Source: Deltaproteobacteria bacterium
GTDB lineage: Bacteria; Desulfobacterota; Desulfuromonadia; Desulfuromonadales; BM103
Length of the DNA stretch: 64,000 nucleotides
Direction: 5' to 3'
Assembly (NCBI GenBank): GCA_024279915.1
Contig: JAJRRB010000076.1
Span: 1-64,000, forward strand
Below the pieces are notes generated by a model. It was not told the DNA's origin and ran no database searches. It worked only from the letters and a program-made list of their open reading frames with translations. The position numbers and the translations under genes were made by a program. How positions within the stretch are numbered: the first letter of the stretch is position 1; every line of letters begins with the position of its first letter. This document shows positions 53,425 to 62,062 of this stretch, one piece after another.

Positions 53425-53458
53425 GGGACTGTCCCCGGTGTTAAGGGGAATATCCCAT
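53425..53458 (+). repeat. REP-like GGGACTGTCCC element, copy 2
   Basis: GGGACTGTCCCC, six bases, AAGGGGAATATCCCATG. Same order and spacing as at 13408-13441. Located 43 bp after pepN. Confidence 0.6.
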
Positions 53459-53497
53459 GCTTGTAAGACAACGCAAGCTGTAAGGCGAATTCTGATT

Positions 53498-54430
53498 ATG
53501 AACGAAGAGAATAGAATCGATGATGTCTTGATAATTGGTTGCGGCGATGTTGGCGTCCGTGTTGCGCGCCTGGTACAAGGGGCTGGAGGCAGGGTCGCTG
53601 GACTGGTCCGTTCCGATGAAAGTGCAGAGCGCTTGTGTTTGCACGGAATCGAACCGGTTATGGGGAATCTCGATGACTCAGCTTCTCTGGCTGGTCTTTC
53701 GGCCGCGGATAAACTCGTTTACTATTTTGCTCCGCCACCTGGAGGTGGGCCGTTTGACAGCCGCATGCGTAATTTCTGCAAAACTTTCGAGCCCACACAG
53801 TTGCCGGACAAGATCATTTACATTAGCACCAGTGGTGTTTATGGTGATTGTGGAGGTGAGTGGGTCACGGAAAAGACTCCGATTAACCCGCAGACCAGCC
53901 GGGCGCAACGACGTGCTGATGCCGAAGCCACTCTGCAGGAGTGGGGATGTCAGCACAATGTCCCCGTGGTGATCCTGCGAGTGACTGGTGTCTATGGCCC
54001 CGGTCGTTTGCCTCTGGCAAGAATCGAGCAAGGGCATCCGGTCTTGCGTGAGGAGGAGTCGCCACCCACCAACCGTATCCATGCTGATGATCTGGCTATG
54101 GTCTGTTTGAAAGCTGCTGAAAAAGCGATCGATGGTGATATCTTTAATGTCAGTGATGGTCAGCCGGGGACCATGACGCAATATTTCAATGCCATATCCG
54201 ATCTGCTGGGATTGCCAAAGCTACCGCAGATCGATATGACAGAGGCAAAACAAGTCATGAACCCGATGATGCTTTCATATTTGACGGAAACCAGGCGTAT
54301 GAACAACCAGAAAATGATGGAACAACTTGGCGTGACGCTGGAATTCCCGGATATCGAATCGGGATTGAAGAATGTTGCCATGCAACTCGACCAGCCGAAT
54401 ATGGGGTATTTGGGCTCAGTGGGCCATTAA
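53498..54430 (+). CDS. NAD-dependent epimerase/dehydratase-like (extended SDR, YeeZ type)
   Basis: A 310-residue Rossmann protein. The nucleotide motif is IIGCGDVGVRVARL (GXGXXG) at about residues 11-24, then VRSDESAERL and GNLDD. YISTSGVYGDCGGEWVTE includes a Ser-Thr-Ser...Tyr region, and NRIHADDLAMVC is the usual extended-SDR segment. The YXXXK motif is degenerate (SRAQRRADAE), as in YeeZ-type proteins. The longer upstream frame contains the REP element and is rejected. Function unknown. hemG follows after 220 bp. Confidence 0.82.
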   Translation: MNEENRIDDVLIIGCGDVGVRVARLVQGAGGRVAGLVRSDESAERLCLHGIEPVMGNLDDSASLAGLSAADKLVYYFAPPPGGGPFDSRMRNFCKTFEPTQLPDKIIYISTSGVYGDCGGEWVTEKTPINPQTSRAQRRADAEATLQEWGCQHNVPVVILRVTGVYGPGRLPLARIEQGHPVLREEESPPTNRIHADDLAMVCLKAAEKAIDGDIFNVSDGQPGTMTQYFNAISDLLGLPKLPQIDMTEAKQVMNPMMLSYLTETRRMNNQKMMEQLGVTLEFPDIESGLKNVAMQLDQPNMGYLGSVGH

Positions 54431-54649
54431 TCTGAGATTCAGGTGTCATTACCATTTGATTTTTTAACTTAGTGTCGCGTCAACAATAAACTGACGCATC
54501 CAACTTGTTCTTTTTCGCGCCAGCTTCGTTATGTTTTAAGCCGCATAATTAATACTATGCAACTCAAGACATGCCTTGCTGTCACAAAAAATAACGGCGC
54601 TGTATTACGCCATTTCATCATTGACGTGACACTCGCTTTGGGAGCAATC

Positions 54650-56059
54650 ATGAAAAAAATAGCAGTCATTGGTGCCGGTATCTCCGGTTTGAGCACGGCT
54701 TACACTATCGAACGTCTTGCCGGTGAGTCTGGTCTGGATGTCGAGGTCACGATTTTCGAACGCGAAGAACGTACCGGCGGCAAGATCTTGAGCATCAAAG
54801 AAGAGGGCTACCTCTGTGAATGGGGGCCGAACGGCTTTCTCGACAGTAAGCCGCTGACTCTGGAACTGTGTGATCATCTTGGTATCAGTGAACAGCTTAA
54901 GCGGTCCAACGACAATGCCCGCAAGCGTTTTATCTATAGCGGCGGGGTTCTCAACCGGCTGCCGGAAAACGGACCGATGTTTCTAAAGTCGAAGTTGATC
55001 AGCTGGCCCGGCAAAATTCGCCTGGCCCAGGAATTCATTAAGCCGAAGCGCACGGATGGCGTTGATGAGACTCTGGCTGATTTTGCCCGGCGTCGGCTTG
55101 GAGCGGAAGCGCTCGATAAATTGATCGGGCCGATGGTCTCCGGGATCTTTGCCGGTAACCCTGAAACCATGAGTTTGCAGAGCTGCTTCCCGCGCATTCA
55201 TGAATTGGAGCAGGAGTACGGTGGCTTGCTCAAGGCGATGATGCTGCTGGCCAAGCAAAAGAAGGCCGAGATCAAGGCCGGGAAGCAAGTGGCTAGTGCT
55301 GCTGGCCCGGGTGGTGTACTGACCTCCTTTGTAGGAGGTATTCAGGAGCTGACTGACGGCACTGTGAAAGGGCTCAAAGGGACAGTTCGAACCGGCAGCG
55401 CTGTTACCGGCCTGAAAGCGATCGACGGTGGCTGGGAGTTGCGCCTGGCCGATGGTGCCAACTTTGATGTTGATATAGTGGTTTCGGCAGCGCCAGCCCA
55501 TATCCTCAAGGAACTCACCTGGTCGGTCGATGGTGAACTCTCAGAGCTTCTTGATGGTATCCCCTATGCGCCGATGAACATCATTTGTTTCGGCTATGAA
55601 CAGGAAAAAATAGCCCGCGACCTGGATGGTTTCGGTTACCTGATCCCGAAAAATGAGGGTTGCAAAATTCTCGGCACCCTGTGGGATTCGAGTATCTTCC
55701 CGGAGCGTGCCCCGGAGGGACATGTGCTGCTGCGTTCCATGATGGGGGGTGCCACTACCCCTGAGGCCATAGATTTGAGTGATGCCGAGGTTAAAGAACG
55801 CACCATGGCGGAGCTGAAAAAGATCATGGGTATTGATGCCGAGCCTGACTTTATTCGGATCTTCCGTCATCAGCGCGCCATCCCCCAGTATATTGTCGGC
55901 CATGCCGATCGACTGGTTGCCATCGATGAGCGGCTTAAAAATCTCCCCGGTTTGATTCTGACCGGTAATGCGTACTCCGGCATCGGTCTTAACGACTGTG
56001 TCAACGCTGCCAACAAGGCTGGCGAGCAAGTTCTCGACTGTTTGCAGAATCTGAGTTGA
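54650..56059 (+). CDS. hemG: Protoporphyrinogen oxidase (HemG/HemY type)
   Basis: A 469-residue FAD enzyme. The dinucleotide motif is IAVIGAGISGLSTAYTIER (residues about 3-21), then EREERTGGKI and WGPNGFLDSKPL, which are hallmarks of the oxygen-dependent-type PPO family. The C-terminal FAD segment is LILTGNAYSGIGLNDCVNAA. In strict anaerobes of this group, such an enzyme is thought to pass electrons to other acceptors than oxygen. The start at 54650 with GGGAG upstream is clear; the longer frame is not. It complements hemE/hemH 11 kb upstream. Confidence 0.92.
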   Translation: MKKIAVIGAGISGLSTAYTIERLAGESGLDVEVTIFEREERTGGKILSIKEEGYLCEWGPNGFLDSKPLTLELCDHLGISEQLKRSNDNARKRFIYSGGVLNRLPENGPMFLKSKLISWPGKIRLAQEFIKPKRTDGVDETLADFARRRLGAEALDKLIGPMVSGIFAGNPETMSLQSCFPRIHELEQEYGGLLKAMMLLAKQKKAEIKAGKQVASAAGPGGVLTSFVGGIQELTDGTVKGLKGTVRTGSAVTGLKAIDGGWELRLADGANFDVDIVVSAAPAHILKELTWSVDGELSELLDGIPYAPMNIICFGYEQEKIARDLDGFGYLIPKNEGCKILGTLWDSSIFPERAPEGHVLLRSMMGGATTPEAIDLSDAEVKERTMAELKKIMGIDAEPDFIRIFRHQRAIPQYIVGHADRLVAIDERLKNLPGLILTGNAYSGIGLNDCVNAANKAGEQVLDCLQNLS

Positions 56060-56113
56060 TTCGTTTCTGATCTGGAAACCGCCCCTTTTCGAACAGACAC
56101 TCCTGAGAGGGCT

Positions 56114-58147
56114 ATGACCTCCGCGACAATCCCATCAGCAGCCCAGCGTTTGTTGGCCAACCTGTTGCCTGCACTGCTTGGCCAGGGGGTATTTACTCCT
56201 GGCCGTCCTACTGTTCAAAGGGCTTTGGTCAGTTTGGGTGACAGTTTGTGCCGCTGGCTGGAGCAGCACCCCCGGATTGTTTTCCTGGGTGGCAACCCCA
56301 TCGATCCATTGCCTTGCTCAGCTCTCGGTTTCACCGACACACTCATCGATCCGCTCCTTGTTATTGATGATGAGCAGCGTGAAGAATTCAGGCTTCATCT
56401 GGCTGGCTTCTGGCGCGATCGACGGCTGGGCCTGATCTCTCTGCGCCAGGGACTTACGACTACAGAATTCGACCACTTATACCACCTTCTTACGCATCAT
56501 TCTGGTAAAGGATTGCTGCTCCGCAATCGCCTTTTTGAAGAACAGGCGCGCGGTCATCTGCCGCACGTCAGTCTGATCTTTCTTGATGACCTTCCGGACA
56601 CAGTTGGCTCTTTATCATGGCCTGCCCGAGTTTCACAGGGTTGGATTTATCGCGATCTCAACTTGTTATCACGTGCTCATGGTCTAGCGACGCGCGATCA
56701 GCTCGATTGGCGAGAACAGTTGTTGTCTGCGTCACTCGATCTGTCGCACGGGTCGGGTGTACTCGCCGATTTTTTCGCGCATCTTGATCTGATTGCCGAA
56801 GAGATTGACAACTACGATAAGGATGAGCTGGGTTTTTCGTTATTGGAACACCTTGATGATGCTCTGACTGGTGATCTCTGCTTGCAGCTCTGCTCTCGCC
56901 TTGAGCGTCTTCAGCCAGGTGATGATGAGGTAAATGACCAGCTGGTCAAGAAAAGGCGAACGGCCATTCAGTGGGTCGCCAGACGCCTGGCGGAACAGAT
57001 GATGGAGCAGGAACTGGCCGGGCCGGAGCATCTGCATGCACTGGTGCTGCACAAGGTCCTGCTTTACGAAGAAATCCCGCTGCAGATGCGTCCCAGGGTT
57101 GCCAGCCTGCAGGTTTTAACCAGCTTTCTGGCCAATCCACAAAAGTATTTTGCCGAAGTAGAAAACAGCCATAGCCCGGAAGTCCTTGAAACGCGCTTGT
57201 GGCGGATTCTGGAAATGTTGCCAAAACTTGTGCAGGCACTGCGTTTTGATGTCGCACTTCAAGTCCTCAACTTTTCACAACGCTTTGGGCCGACTTTTGA
57301 TCTGCAAAACAAGCCAGAGATTATGGCGAGGCTTATGGATGCTGCCGCTGGAGTATTGACTGAAGCACCGCGCGATCAGCAGTCGACCTTGATGCAGGCT
57401 TTGCCGCAGATGGGTAAGGCCGGTGTGCACCTGCTGATTGATCTTGCAGATCACCACAATCGTTCGGTGCGACGTGCTGCGATCGATGCGTTGATCAAAA
57501 TTGGCCAGCCGATCGTGCCGGTCCTCTTTGAAACACTGCAGTCCAAACAGGGGTGGCATTATCTGCGCAATATGTTGCTGCTACTGGCACAGTTAAAAGT
57601 CGGGGGGCCAACTGTGGAAAAACTCTTTCGCAAGTGTCTTGCTCATCCGCAAGCAAATGTGCGCAAGGAGGCTTTGCCTGGAATCGCACAGTTACTGAAG
57701 AGTGGGGCTGCAGTCCCGGTTGCCGAAGCTCTTAACGATGTTAACCTGGAAGTAAAAAAGCGGGCAGCGGCCTGTCTTGGTTTGACGGGTATTGCTGATC
57801 AGAGCGTTTATAAGCGTTTGGCGGATATTTTGTCGGCGAAGGATTGCTCCGAAGAGTTCGCTGTGCAGATTGTCGCCTCAATCAACCGTCTCAAGCTACA
57901 GTCACCGGAGTCCCCGGCTCTGGAAATTGCCATGATCGGTCTGCTTGGCACAGGTGGGTTCCTGAGTGTTGGAGGTCGCAAAGGGAGTGCTTCGCCGACC
58001 TTGCGTTTAGCGGTTGTACAGGCGCTGGGATTTGTTGGTACCGGCCGCTCCCGAAAGGCTCTTGCCAGATTGTCGACGAATCAGAACGCTGCTATGAACA
58101 ATGCTGTTGCGAAGGCCCTTAAACAATTGACGGCAAGGTCTACTTAA
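56114..58147 (+). CDS. Large HEAT-repeat protein
   Basis: A 677-residue protein. The N-terminal part (1-150) has a segment LGLISLRQGLTTTEFDHLY and LLTHHSG that resembles the N-terminal module of the HD-GYP and HEAT proteins at 13.5-16.4 kb. The C-terminal half (about 430-675) holds HEAT units (LIDLADHHNRSVRRAAIDALIKIG, CLAHPQANVRKEALPGIAQLL, ALNDVNLEVKKRAAACLGLTG, LRLAVVQALGFVG). No membrane segment. Follows hemG by 54 bp and may share its transcript. Role unknown. Confidence 0.75.
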   Translation: MTSATIPSAAQRLLANLLPALLGQGVFTPGRPTVQRALVSLGDSLCRWLEQHPRIVFLGGNPIDPLPCSALGFTDTLIDPLLVIDDEQREEFRLHLAGFWRDRRLGLISLRQGLTTTEFDHLYHLLTHHSGKGLLLRNRLFEEQARGHLPHVSLIFLDDLPDTVGSLSWPARVSQGWIYRDLNLLSRAHGLATRDQLDWREQLLSASLDLSHGSGVLADFFAHLDLIAEEIDNYDKDELGFSLLEHLDDALTGDLCLQLCSRLERLQPGDDEVNDQLVKKRRTAIQWVARRLAEQMMEQELAGPEHLHALVLHKVLLYEEIPLQMRPRVASLQVLTSFLANPQKYFAEVENSHSPEVLETRLWRILEMLPKLVQALRFDVALQVLNFSQRFGPTFDLQNKPEIMARLMDAAAGVLTEAPRDQQSTLMQALPQMGKAGVHLLIDLADHHNRSVRRAAIDALIKIGQPIVPVLFETLQSKQGWHYLRNMLLLLAQLKVGGPTVEKLFRKCLAHPQANVRKEALPGIAQLLKSGAAVPVAEALNDVNLEVKKRAAACLGLTGIADQSVYKRLADILSAKDCSEEFAVQIVASINRLKLQSPESPALEIAMIGLLGTGGFLSVGGRKGSASPTLRLAVVQALGFVGTGRSRKALARLSTNQNAAMNNAVAKALKQLTARST

Positions 58148-58236
58148 GTTGCTTGCAAGTCCCGACTGCCACCCATATAATGCCTATGTTCTAATAGTTT
58201 GACAGGCTGCCAGTAAATACTGCAAGGAGATGTTTT

Positions 58237-58734
58237 ATGAGACTACTGACCCGCTCCGATTTCGACGGTATCTGCTGTGCCGCATTGTTGAAAGAACTCG
58301 GATTGATGTCGGAAATGGTCTACGCTCATCCGAAAGATCTGCAGGATGGTAAAATCCCGGTGACTGAGAATGATATCCTGGCCAACGTGCCTTTTGTCCC
58401 CGGTTGCGGACTCTGGTTAGATCATCACTCCAGCGAAATGGAACGCAATGATCTTGACGGGCGCTATGAAGGTTTGAGCAAGCCTGCACCGAGTGCCGCG
58501 CGGGTTATTTGCGATTACTATGGTGCGGAAAAATTCACCAGATTCGAGGAGCTTCTCAAATACGTTGATAAAATCGATTCAGCACAATTGACTGAGGATG
58601 AGATTCTTAACCCGACCGGTTGGGTTTTGCTCGGTTTCCTCTGCGACCCACGCACTGGGCTCGGTTATCACAAGTCATACACTATCAGTAACCTGCAATT
58701 CTGTCGTGATCTGGTTGATATGATGGTGAGATGA
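58237..58734 (+). CDS. DHH-family phosphoesterase, N-terminal (catalytic) half
   Basis: A 165-residue frame with RLLTRSDFDGICCAALL (DXD metal site, residues 2-18) and LWLDHHSSEMERNDLDG (DHH), followed by SAARVICDYYG and the helical part to DLVDMMVR. Relatives in this group run on into the DHHA1 domain as one protein of about 305 residues. Here a TGA ends the frame and the DHHA1 part begins in another frame, with an ATGA overlap. A paralogue at the window end appears uninterrupted in its visible part. Either a split, coupled gene pair or a frameshift. Confidence 0.8.
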   Translation: MRLLTRSDFDGICCAALLKELGLMSEMVYAHPKDLQDGKIPVTENDILANVPFVPGCGLWLDHHSSEMERNDLDGRYEGLSKPAPSAARVICDYYGAEKFTRFEELLKYVDKIDSAQLTEDEILNPTGWVLLGFLCDPRTGLGYHKSYTISNLQFCRDLVDMMVR

Positions 58735-59147
58735 CAATTGATGAAATACTGGCACACCCGGACACGAAAGAGCGCACTGATTTCTATTTCGAAAGTACTG
58801 AAAAGGCCAAGAAATTTTATAAAACCTGCACTTGGATGGATGGTCCGATCGTTATCTCAGATTTTCGTATCGCAGGAATGGCACCGCCATCAAATCGTTT
58901 CCTGATCTACTCTCTCTACCCCGAAGCGAATCTCTCTATTCGTATGATCGATGGCAAAGACGGCGAGTTTGTTTCCTTCTCGGTGGGGTACAGCATCCTT
59001 AACAGGACCGCTACTGTTGACGTCGGCTCGCTGATGCTCAAGTATGGTGGTGGTGGCCACAAGGTGGTCGGGACCTGTCAGGTGCCATATGAAGAGGCAG
59101 AGGATTCTCTCCACGACATCGTTGATTTTATCAAGGCGGCTGGTTGA
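58731..59147 (+). CDS. DHHA1 (substrate-binding) half of the DHH phosphoesterase
   Basis: A 138-residue frame starting MTIDEILAHPDTKER and ending with VDVGSLMLKYGGGGHKVVGTCQVP, the DHHA1 GGGGH signature. It overlaps the catalytic half by 4 bp in a shifted frame. No ribosome site of its own, so translation depends on coupling or the shift is an error. Similar to the partial paralogue at 63604-64000. Together the halves would form an oligoribonuclease/exopolyphosphatase-like enzyme of unknown substrate. Confidence 0.78.
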   Translation: MTIDEILAHPDTKERTDFYFESTEKAKKFYKTCTWMDGPIVISDFRIAGMAPPSNRFLIYSLYPEANLSIRMIDGKDGEFVSFSVGYSILNRTATVDVGSLMLKYGGGGHKVVGTCQVPYEEAEDSLHDIVDFIKAAG

Positions 59148-59197
59148 CGGCGTCCTTGAGATGTTGAAGTAGCTTTGAGGTGCTGAAGGATTTTTTA

Positions 59198-59229
59198 AGG
59201 GGCGACAGGTTTGAATCTGTCGCCCTTTT
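59198..59229 (+). terminator. Rho-independent terminator of the DHH genes
   Basis: GGGCGACAG (59200-59208) pairs with CTGTCGCCC (59217-59225), followed by TTTTA. Confidence 0.85.
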
Positions 59230-59278
59230 ACATTACGGGTCTAACCAAAACCAAAGCAAAAAGAATTAAAACTACCTC

Positions 59279-59357
59279 TTAACGCTAAGACGCGGAGACG
59301 CAGAGAATAATGGTCGTGATCGAGTTATTACTCTGCGTTCTTTGGCCTTTGCGTTAA
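59279..59357. repeat. Inverted-repeat element with AACGC(A/T)AAG arms
   Basis: Left arm 59281-59305 (begins AACGCTAAG, ends GCAGAG) and right arm 59331-59355 (the imperfect complement, ends CCTTTGCGTT), extended inside by AATAA/TTATT. About 30 bp of stem. A single related half-site AACGCAAAGGCGCAAAG occurs at 36068-36084. Confidence 0.7.
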
Positions 59358-59380
59358 ACCTTTTTTTGGGTATAGGTCTA

Positions 59381-60052
59381 TTACATCTCATGTTTTTGGG
59401 AAGGTTTCCGCTCGGAGGATGTCTTCACGGGACTTTTGCGGAAAGTGAGGATGATCGTCAGCAAGATGGCTAGAAATAATGCCGCACCGACTCCCCAGAG
59501 GCTGATCTGTTCAATACGGGTACCAGTATTTTGACTCAGCATGTCGAGCTGTGAGCGGGTTTCGACAAGTTGCTGGCGGGCTTCGGCAAGGGCCTGGTCG
59601 ATTTCGGCACGAGCTTGGTCGTTTTTTGCCTGCTGTGCGGCAAATTCTGCCCGGAGTGTTTGTAGTGAGTCCTCCAGAGTGCCGATTTTGTCTGCCTGTT
59701 CCAGCACGGTGCGGTTTTGTTGCTGAAGCTCTTCGCTCAGGGCGGCTAATGCCTCTGTCAGGTTGTTCAGGTCGCTTTCTGTCTGCTCTGTTTTGTTCTG
59801 CTGGTTGGTGGTCGATTGGATCAGGGCGGTGAGGCGCTCGTTCTGGTCGAGTTGGCTCTTGTCGGTTTTGGAAGCAAGTAGTTTGAGCTGTTTCTGGTAC
59901 TCCTCAAGTGAGCTTTTTTGTACAGTGAGGTCCCTTTGCAGGTACCAGATCTTTTCCTGTATCCCCTCAATCTCTGTCAGGACAAGAGCCTGTCCGGCGT
60001 AGATAGGGGTGGTACAGAGCAGGATGACGAGCAGGATTTGCAGTACTTTCGA
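59381..60052 (-). CDS. Coiled-coil exported membrane protein without a visible start codon
   Basis: A long coiled coil rich in Gln, Glu, Leu and Ser (about residues 20-185), followed by one hydrophobic helix (ISLWGVGAALFLAILLTIILTF) and a basic tail. The frame stays open far upstream of the GTG at 59707: right after GGAGG comes codon TCG at 60052-60050, then KVLQILLVILLCTTPIYAG, an ideal signal peptide. TCG stands where ATG or TTG is expected. The product would be about 223 residues: exported, coiled coil, C-terminal anchor. If TCG is real, translation may start only at 59707 or not at all. Confidence 0.55.
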   Translation of the reverse strand, partial: SKVLQILLVILLCTTPIYAGQALVLTEIEGIQEKIWYLQRDLTVQKSSLEEYQKQLKLLASKTDKSQLDQNERLTALIQSTTNQQNKTEQTESDLNNLTEALAALSEELQQQNRTVLEQADKIGTLEDSLQTLRAEFAAQQAKNDQARAEIDQALAEARQQLVETRSQLDMLSQNTGTRIEQISLWGVGAALFLAILLTIILTFRKSPVKTSSERKPSQKHEM

Positions 60053-60221
60053 GTTGACCTCCGCAAACTCACCTGCTGCGCGATTCAGGCCGCTGGCGAT
60101 AGTCTTGGATATATTTACTCGCCACGGTAGATGAACGCCGGGACACTGAGAATGTATCGCAATCGGGCTGGCTGGTCAAAGGGAAGTGATGCCATAAGAT
60201 GAATAGTGCCACTGTTGCCAC

Positions 60222-60887
60222 TTAAGGTTCAGCCATTAACAGCCGGTTCTTCGGCGTGATGTCGCCTGGGATCTGTTGAGTGTAGAGCTTGTATCCCTTT
60301 TCCCGCAACTGGTTTGCTCTGACCACATCGATTGCCAGAGGCCCATCGAGCCAACCACCGAGACCGCCCTGATCAGCCTCGTCGAGATTGTGGCAGCAGG
60401 GCAGCACGGCGAGGCGAGCCTTGGCGGTGGTTGCCTTCTCCAGCACCAGATCGGTCAATTTCCCGCAGGCATGAACCGAAACCACCAGATCTGCCGGTGT
60501 CAGACTGATCTCCTGCAGCGGCGTTTCGATAAACTCGATTCGGTTTTTAAGCCGAGGCCATGTTTTAAGCAGAGCCTTATGAAGGTGTTTAGCAGAGGCT
60601 GGAATGTTACGATCCACAGCCAGAGCTTGTGGTGAACTATCGTCAAGCAGGAGCAGCAAGGCCGCAGTCAAACCATGTCCACAAGCCAGGTCGACGATAC
60701 GGCCGCCACGAAAGCGTCGTCGCACTCGTCGGGCAACTTCCCAGGCTTCGAAGAGTTCTTTGCGTGGCAGACAGCCCGCTTGGCAGACTGTACGACCAAT
60801 TTTGTCGAACAAAGTATCGCTGGGGAAAAGGAACAGTTCTTTTTCAGTCAGTCGGTTTTTAGAAGAACGTTTCATAAAATCAAGCAA
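60222..60887 (-). CDS. SAM-dependent methyltransferase with PCCH motif
   Basis: A 221-residue class I methyltransferase. The SAM site is IVDLACGHGLTAALLLLL (about 64-81), followed by AVDRNI for ribose binding. VVSVHACGKLTDLVLEKA and LAVLPCCHNLD form the CGxxTD/PCCH signature of a family related to METTL25/RRNAD1, whose substrates are poorly known. The start is a TTG at 60887 with GAGG 9 bp upstream; an ATG at 60875 is an alternative without a ribosome site. It follows the DksA-like gene by 5 bp and is in its operon. Confidence 0.8.
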   Translation of the reverse strand: MLDFMKRSSKNRLTEKELFLFPSDTLFDKIGRTVCQAGCLPRKELFEAWEVARRVRRRFRGGRIVDLACGHGLTAALLLLLDDSSPQALAVDRNIPASAKHLHKALLKTWPRLKNRIEFIETPLQEISLTPADLVVSVHACGKLTDLVLEKATTAKARLAVLPCCHNLDEADQGGLGGWLDGPLAIDVVRANQLREKGYKLYTQQIPGDITPKNRLLMAEP

Positions 60888-60892
60888 GGAGA

Positions 60893-61252
60893 CTAACCTC
60901 GCGTCTCTTTGTTACTCTGACAGTCGATGCAAAAAGGTGCCTCCGGTTGTGCTTTCAGGCGAGCGTAGCCGATCTCTTCTTCACACCCCATGCAAAAGCC
61001 ATATTCATCGCTCGCGTGACGGCGCAAAGCGGCTTCTATCCGTGTCAACCGAATTTGAGTTGTGCGACGATTTGCTTGAACCATACTTTGCTGCTGCATG
61101 GCGTCCATACGTGAAAGTCGTCCGATTGGTTCATCAAGGCTGACAGGTTGTGCACCGGCGCTGGAGTTTTCAAGTAGTTCCTGGAGTTCCTTGCGTAGTC
61201 CCAGCAAGTCCTGATGCAGTTCCGCGAGCTGTTGTTTGTTCAGTTCATTCAT
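60893..61252 (-). CDS. DksA/TraR-type zinc-finger protein
   Basis: A 119-residue protein with an N-terminal helical coiled coil (1-85) and a C4 zinc finger FCMGCEEEIGYARLKAQPEAPFCIDCQ (about 87-111), the DksA/TraR signature. DksA proteins bind the RNA polymerase secondary channel and act with ppGpp. The coiled-coil tip DxxDxA of true DksA is not clear here, so it is a DksA-like protein rather than DksA itself. Start overlaps the upstream hydrolase stop by 8 bp. Confidence 0.88.
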   Translation of the reverse strand: MNELNKQQLAELHQDLLGLRKELQELLENSSAGAQPVSLDEPIGRLSRMDAMQQQSMVQANRRTTQIRLTRIEAALRRHASDEYGFCMGCEEEIGYARLKAQPEAPFCIDCQSNKETRG

Positions 61253-61946
61253 GAGAGTTCGTCAGTGTGGCAATAAAGTTGCTGATCAGTTTTACCCCTG
61301 CTTCTGGTTGTGCCAGCAGAATGATGTGCGGTCCGACGACTTGCTCAATCTGTAGTTGTGCCAGGTGTTTTTGCAACGGAATAACCGCACGTGACGCGAC
61401 GAGACGGTCTTTGCTTGCCTGGAGGTAGAGACAAGGCCCAGAGAAGGTCGTGTCTGGCGGTGGCGGCAGTTCGGAAAGGATTTTCAGACGTTGGGAGAGG
61501 ACCTTCAGTTTGACGTTTGCCAGCGCTTCATGAAAAATATTGACAGCATCACTTGATGCTCCGCCAAGGCAGAAGAAACGGCTGAAGATTGTTGTCGAAA
61601 ATAGTTTGAGCAGCAGCCCTTGTGGCAGAAAACGACTTGCATCGAGTAAAAATGGGCTTGGATGGTGGGCAAAGGTTGCAACGAAAATGACACCGATCAG
61701 GTTCTTCGGTGGTTCAGCGAGCAGTTGTAGCCCGATCGGTCCAGAAAAAGACTCCGCCAGAAGCACAAAAGGTTTCTTTTTAGGGAGTTGCTTGCGGGCA
61801 AAAGAAACATGCTCCTGAAAAGACATAATGCGATCAGCAGGATAGCGTACAATCTGAGCGTCGATCTCGCCAGGCAGGCGCTTCAGTAGTGGCTCAAAGA
61901 TCTGTCCTGTGCCATCGAGGCCGGGAAGGAGTAACAGTGTTGTCAT
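61245..61946 (-). CDS. Alpha/beta hydrolase
   Basis: A 233-residue hydrolase. LLLLPGLDGTGQIFEPLL is the oxyanion region and LLAESFSGPIGLQLL holds the nucleophile Ser in ESFSG. A late His in VGPHIILLAQPE and Asp in ASKDRLVASRA may complete the triad. Substrate unknown. First gene of a three-gene unit with the DksA-like protein and the methyltransferase, joined by short overlaps or gaps. Confidence 0.82.
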   Translation of the reverse strand: MTTLLLLPGLDGTGQIFEPLLKRLPGEIDAQIVRYPADRIMSFQEHVSFARKQLPKKKPFVLLAESFSGPIGLQLLAEPPKNLIGVIFVATFAHHPSPFLLDASRFLPQGLLLKLFSTTIFSRFFCLGGASSDAVNIFHEALANVKLKVLSQRLKILSELPPPPDTTFSGPCLYLQASKDRLVASRAVIPLQKHLAQLQIEQVVGPHIILLAQPEAGVKLISNFIATLTNSHE

Positions 61947-62062
61947 GGTTGTCTAGAATCCTGAGTGCTTGGTGAAGTTTGATAAATTCGCAGCATTTCG
62001 ATCCTCTTGTTCGTGAGGCTAGGCTTCCCTTGGACCTCATATCTCGAACTGCGCTCTAGAGT

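Noticed and set aside
56060-56095. Possible third, truncated copy of the 173-bp element after hemG
   Set aside because: Only about 25 bases (TGGAAAC...CCCCTTTTCG) resemble the element's left end; too short and gapped to claim.
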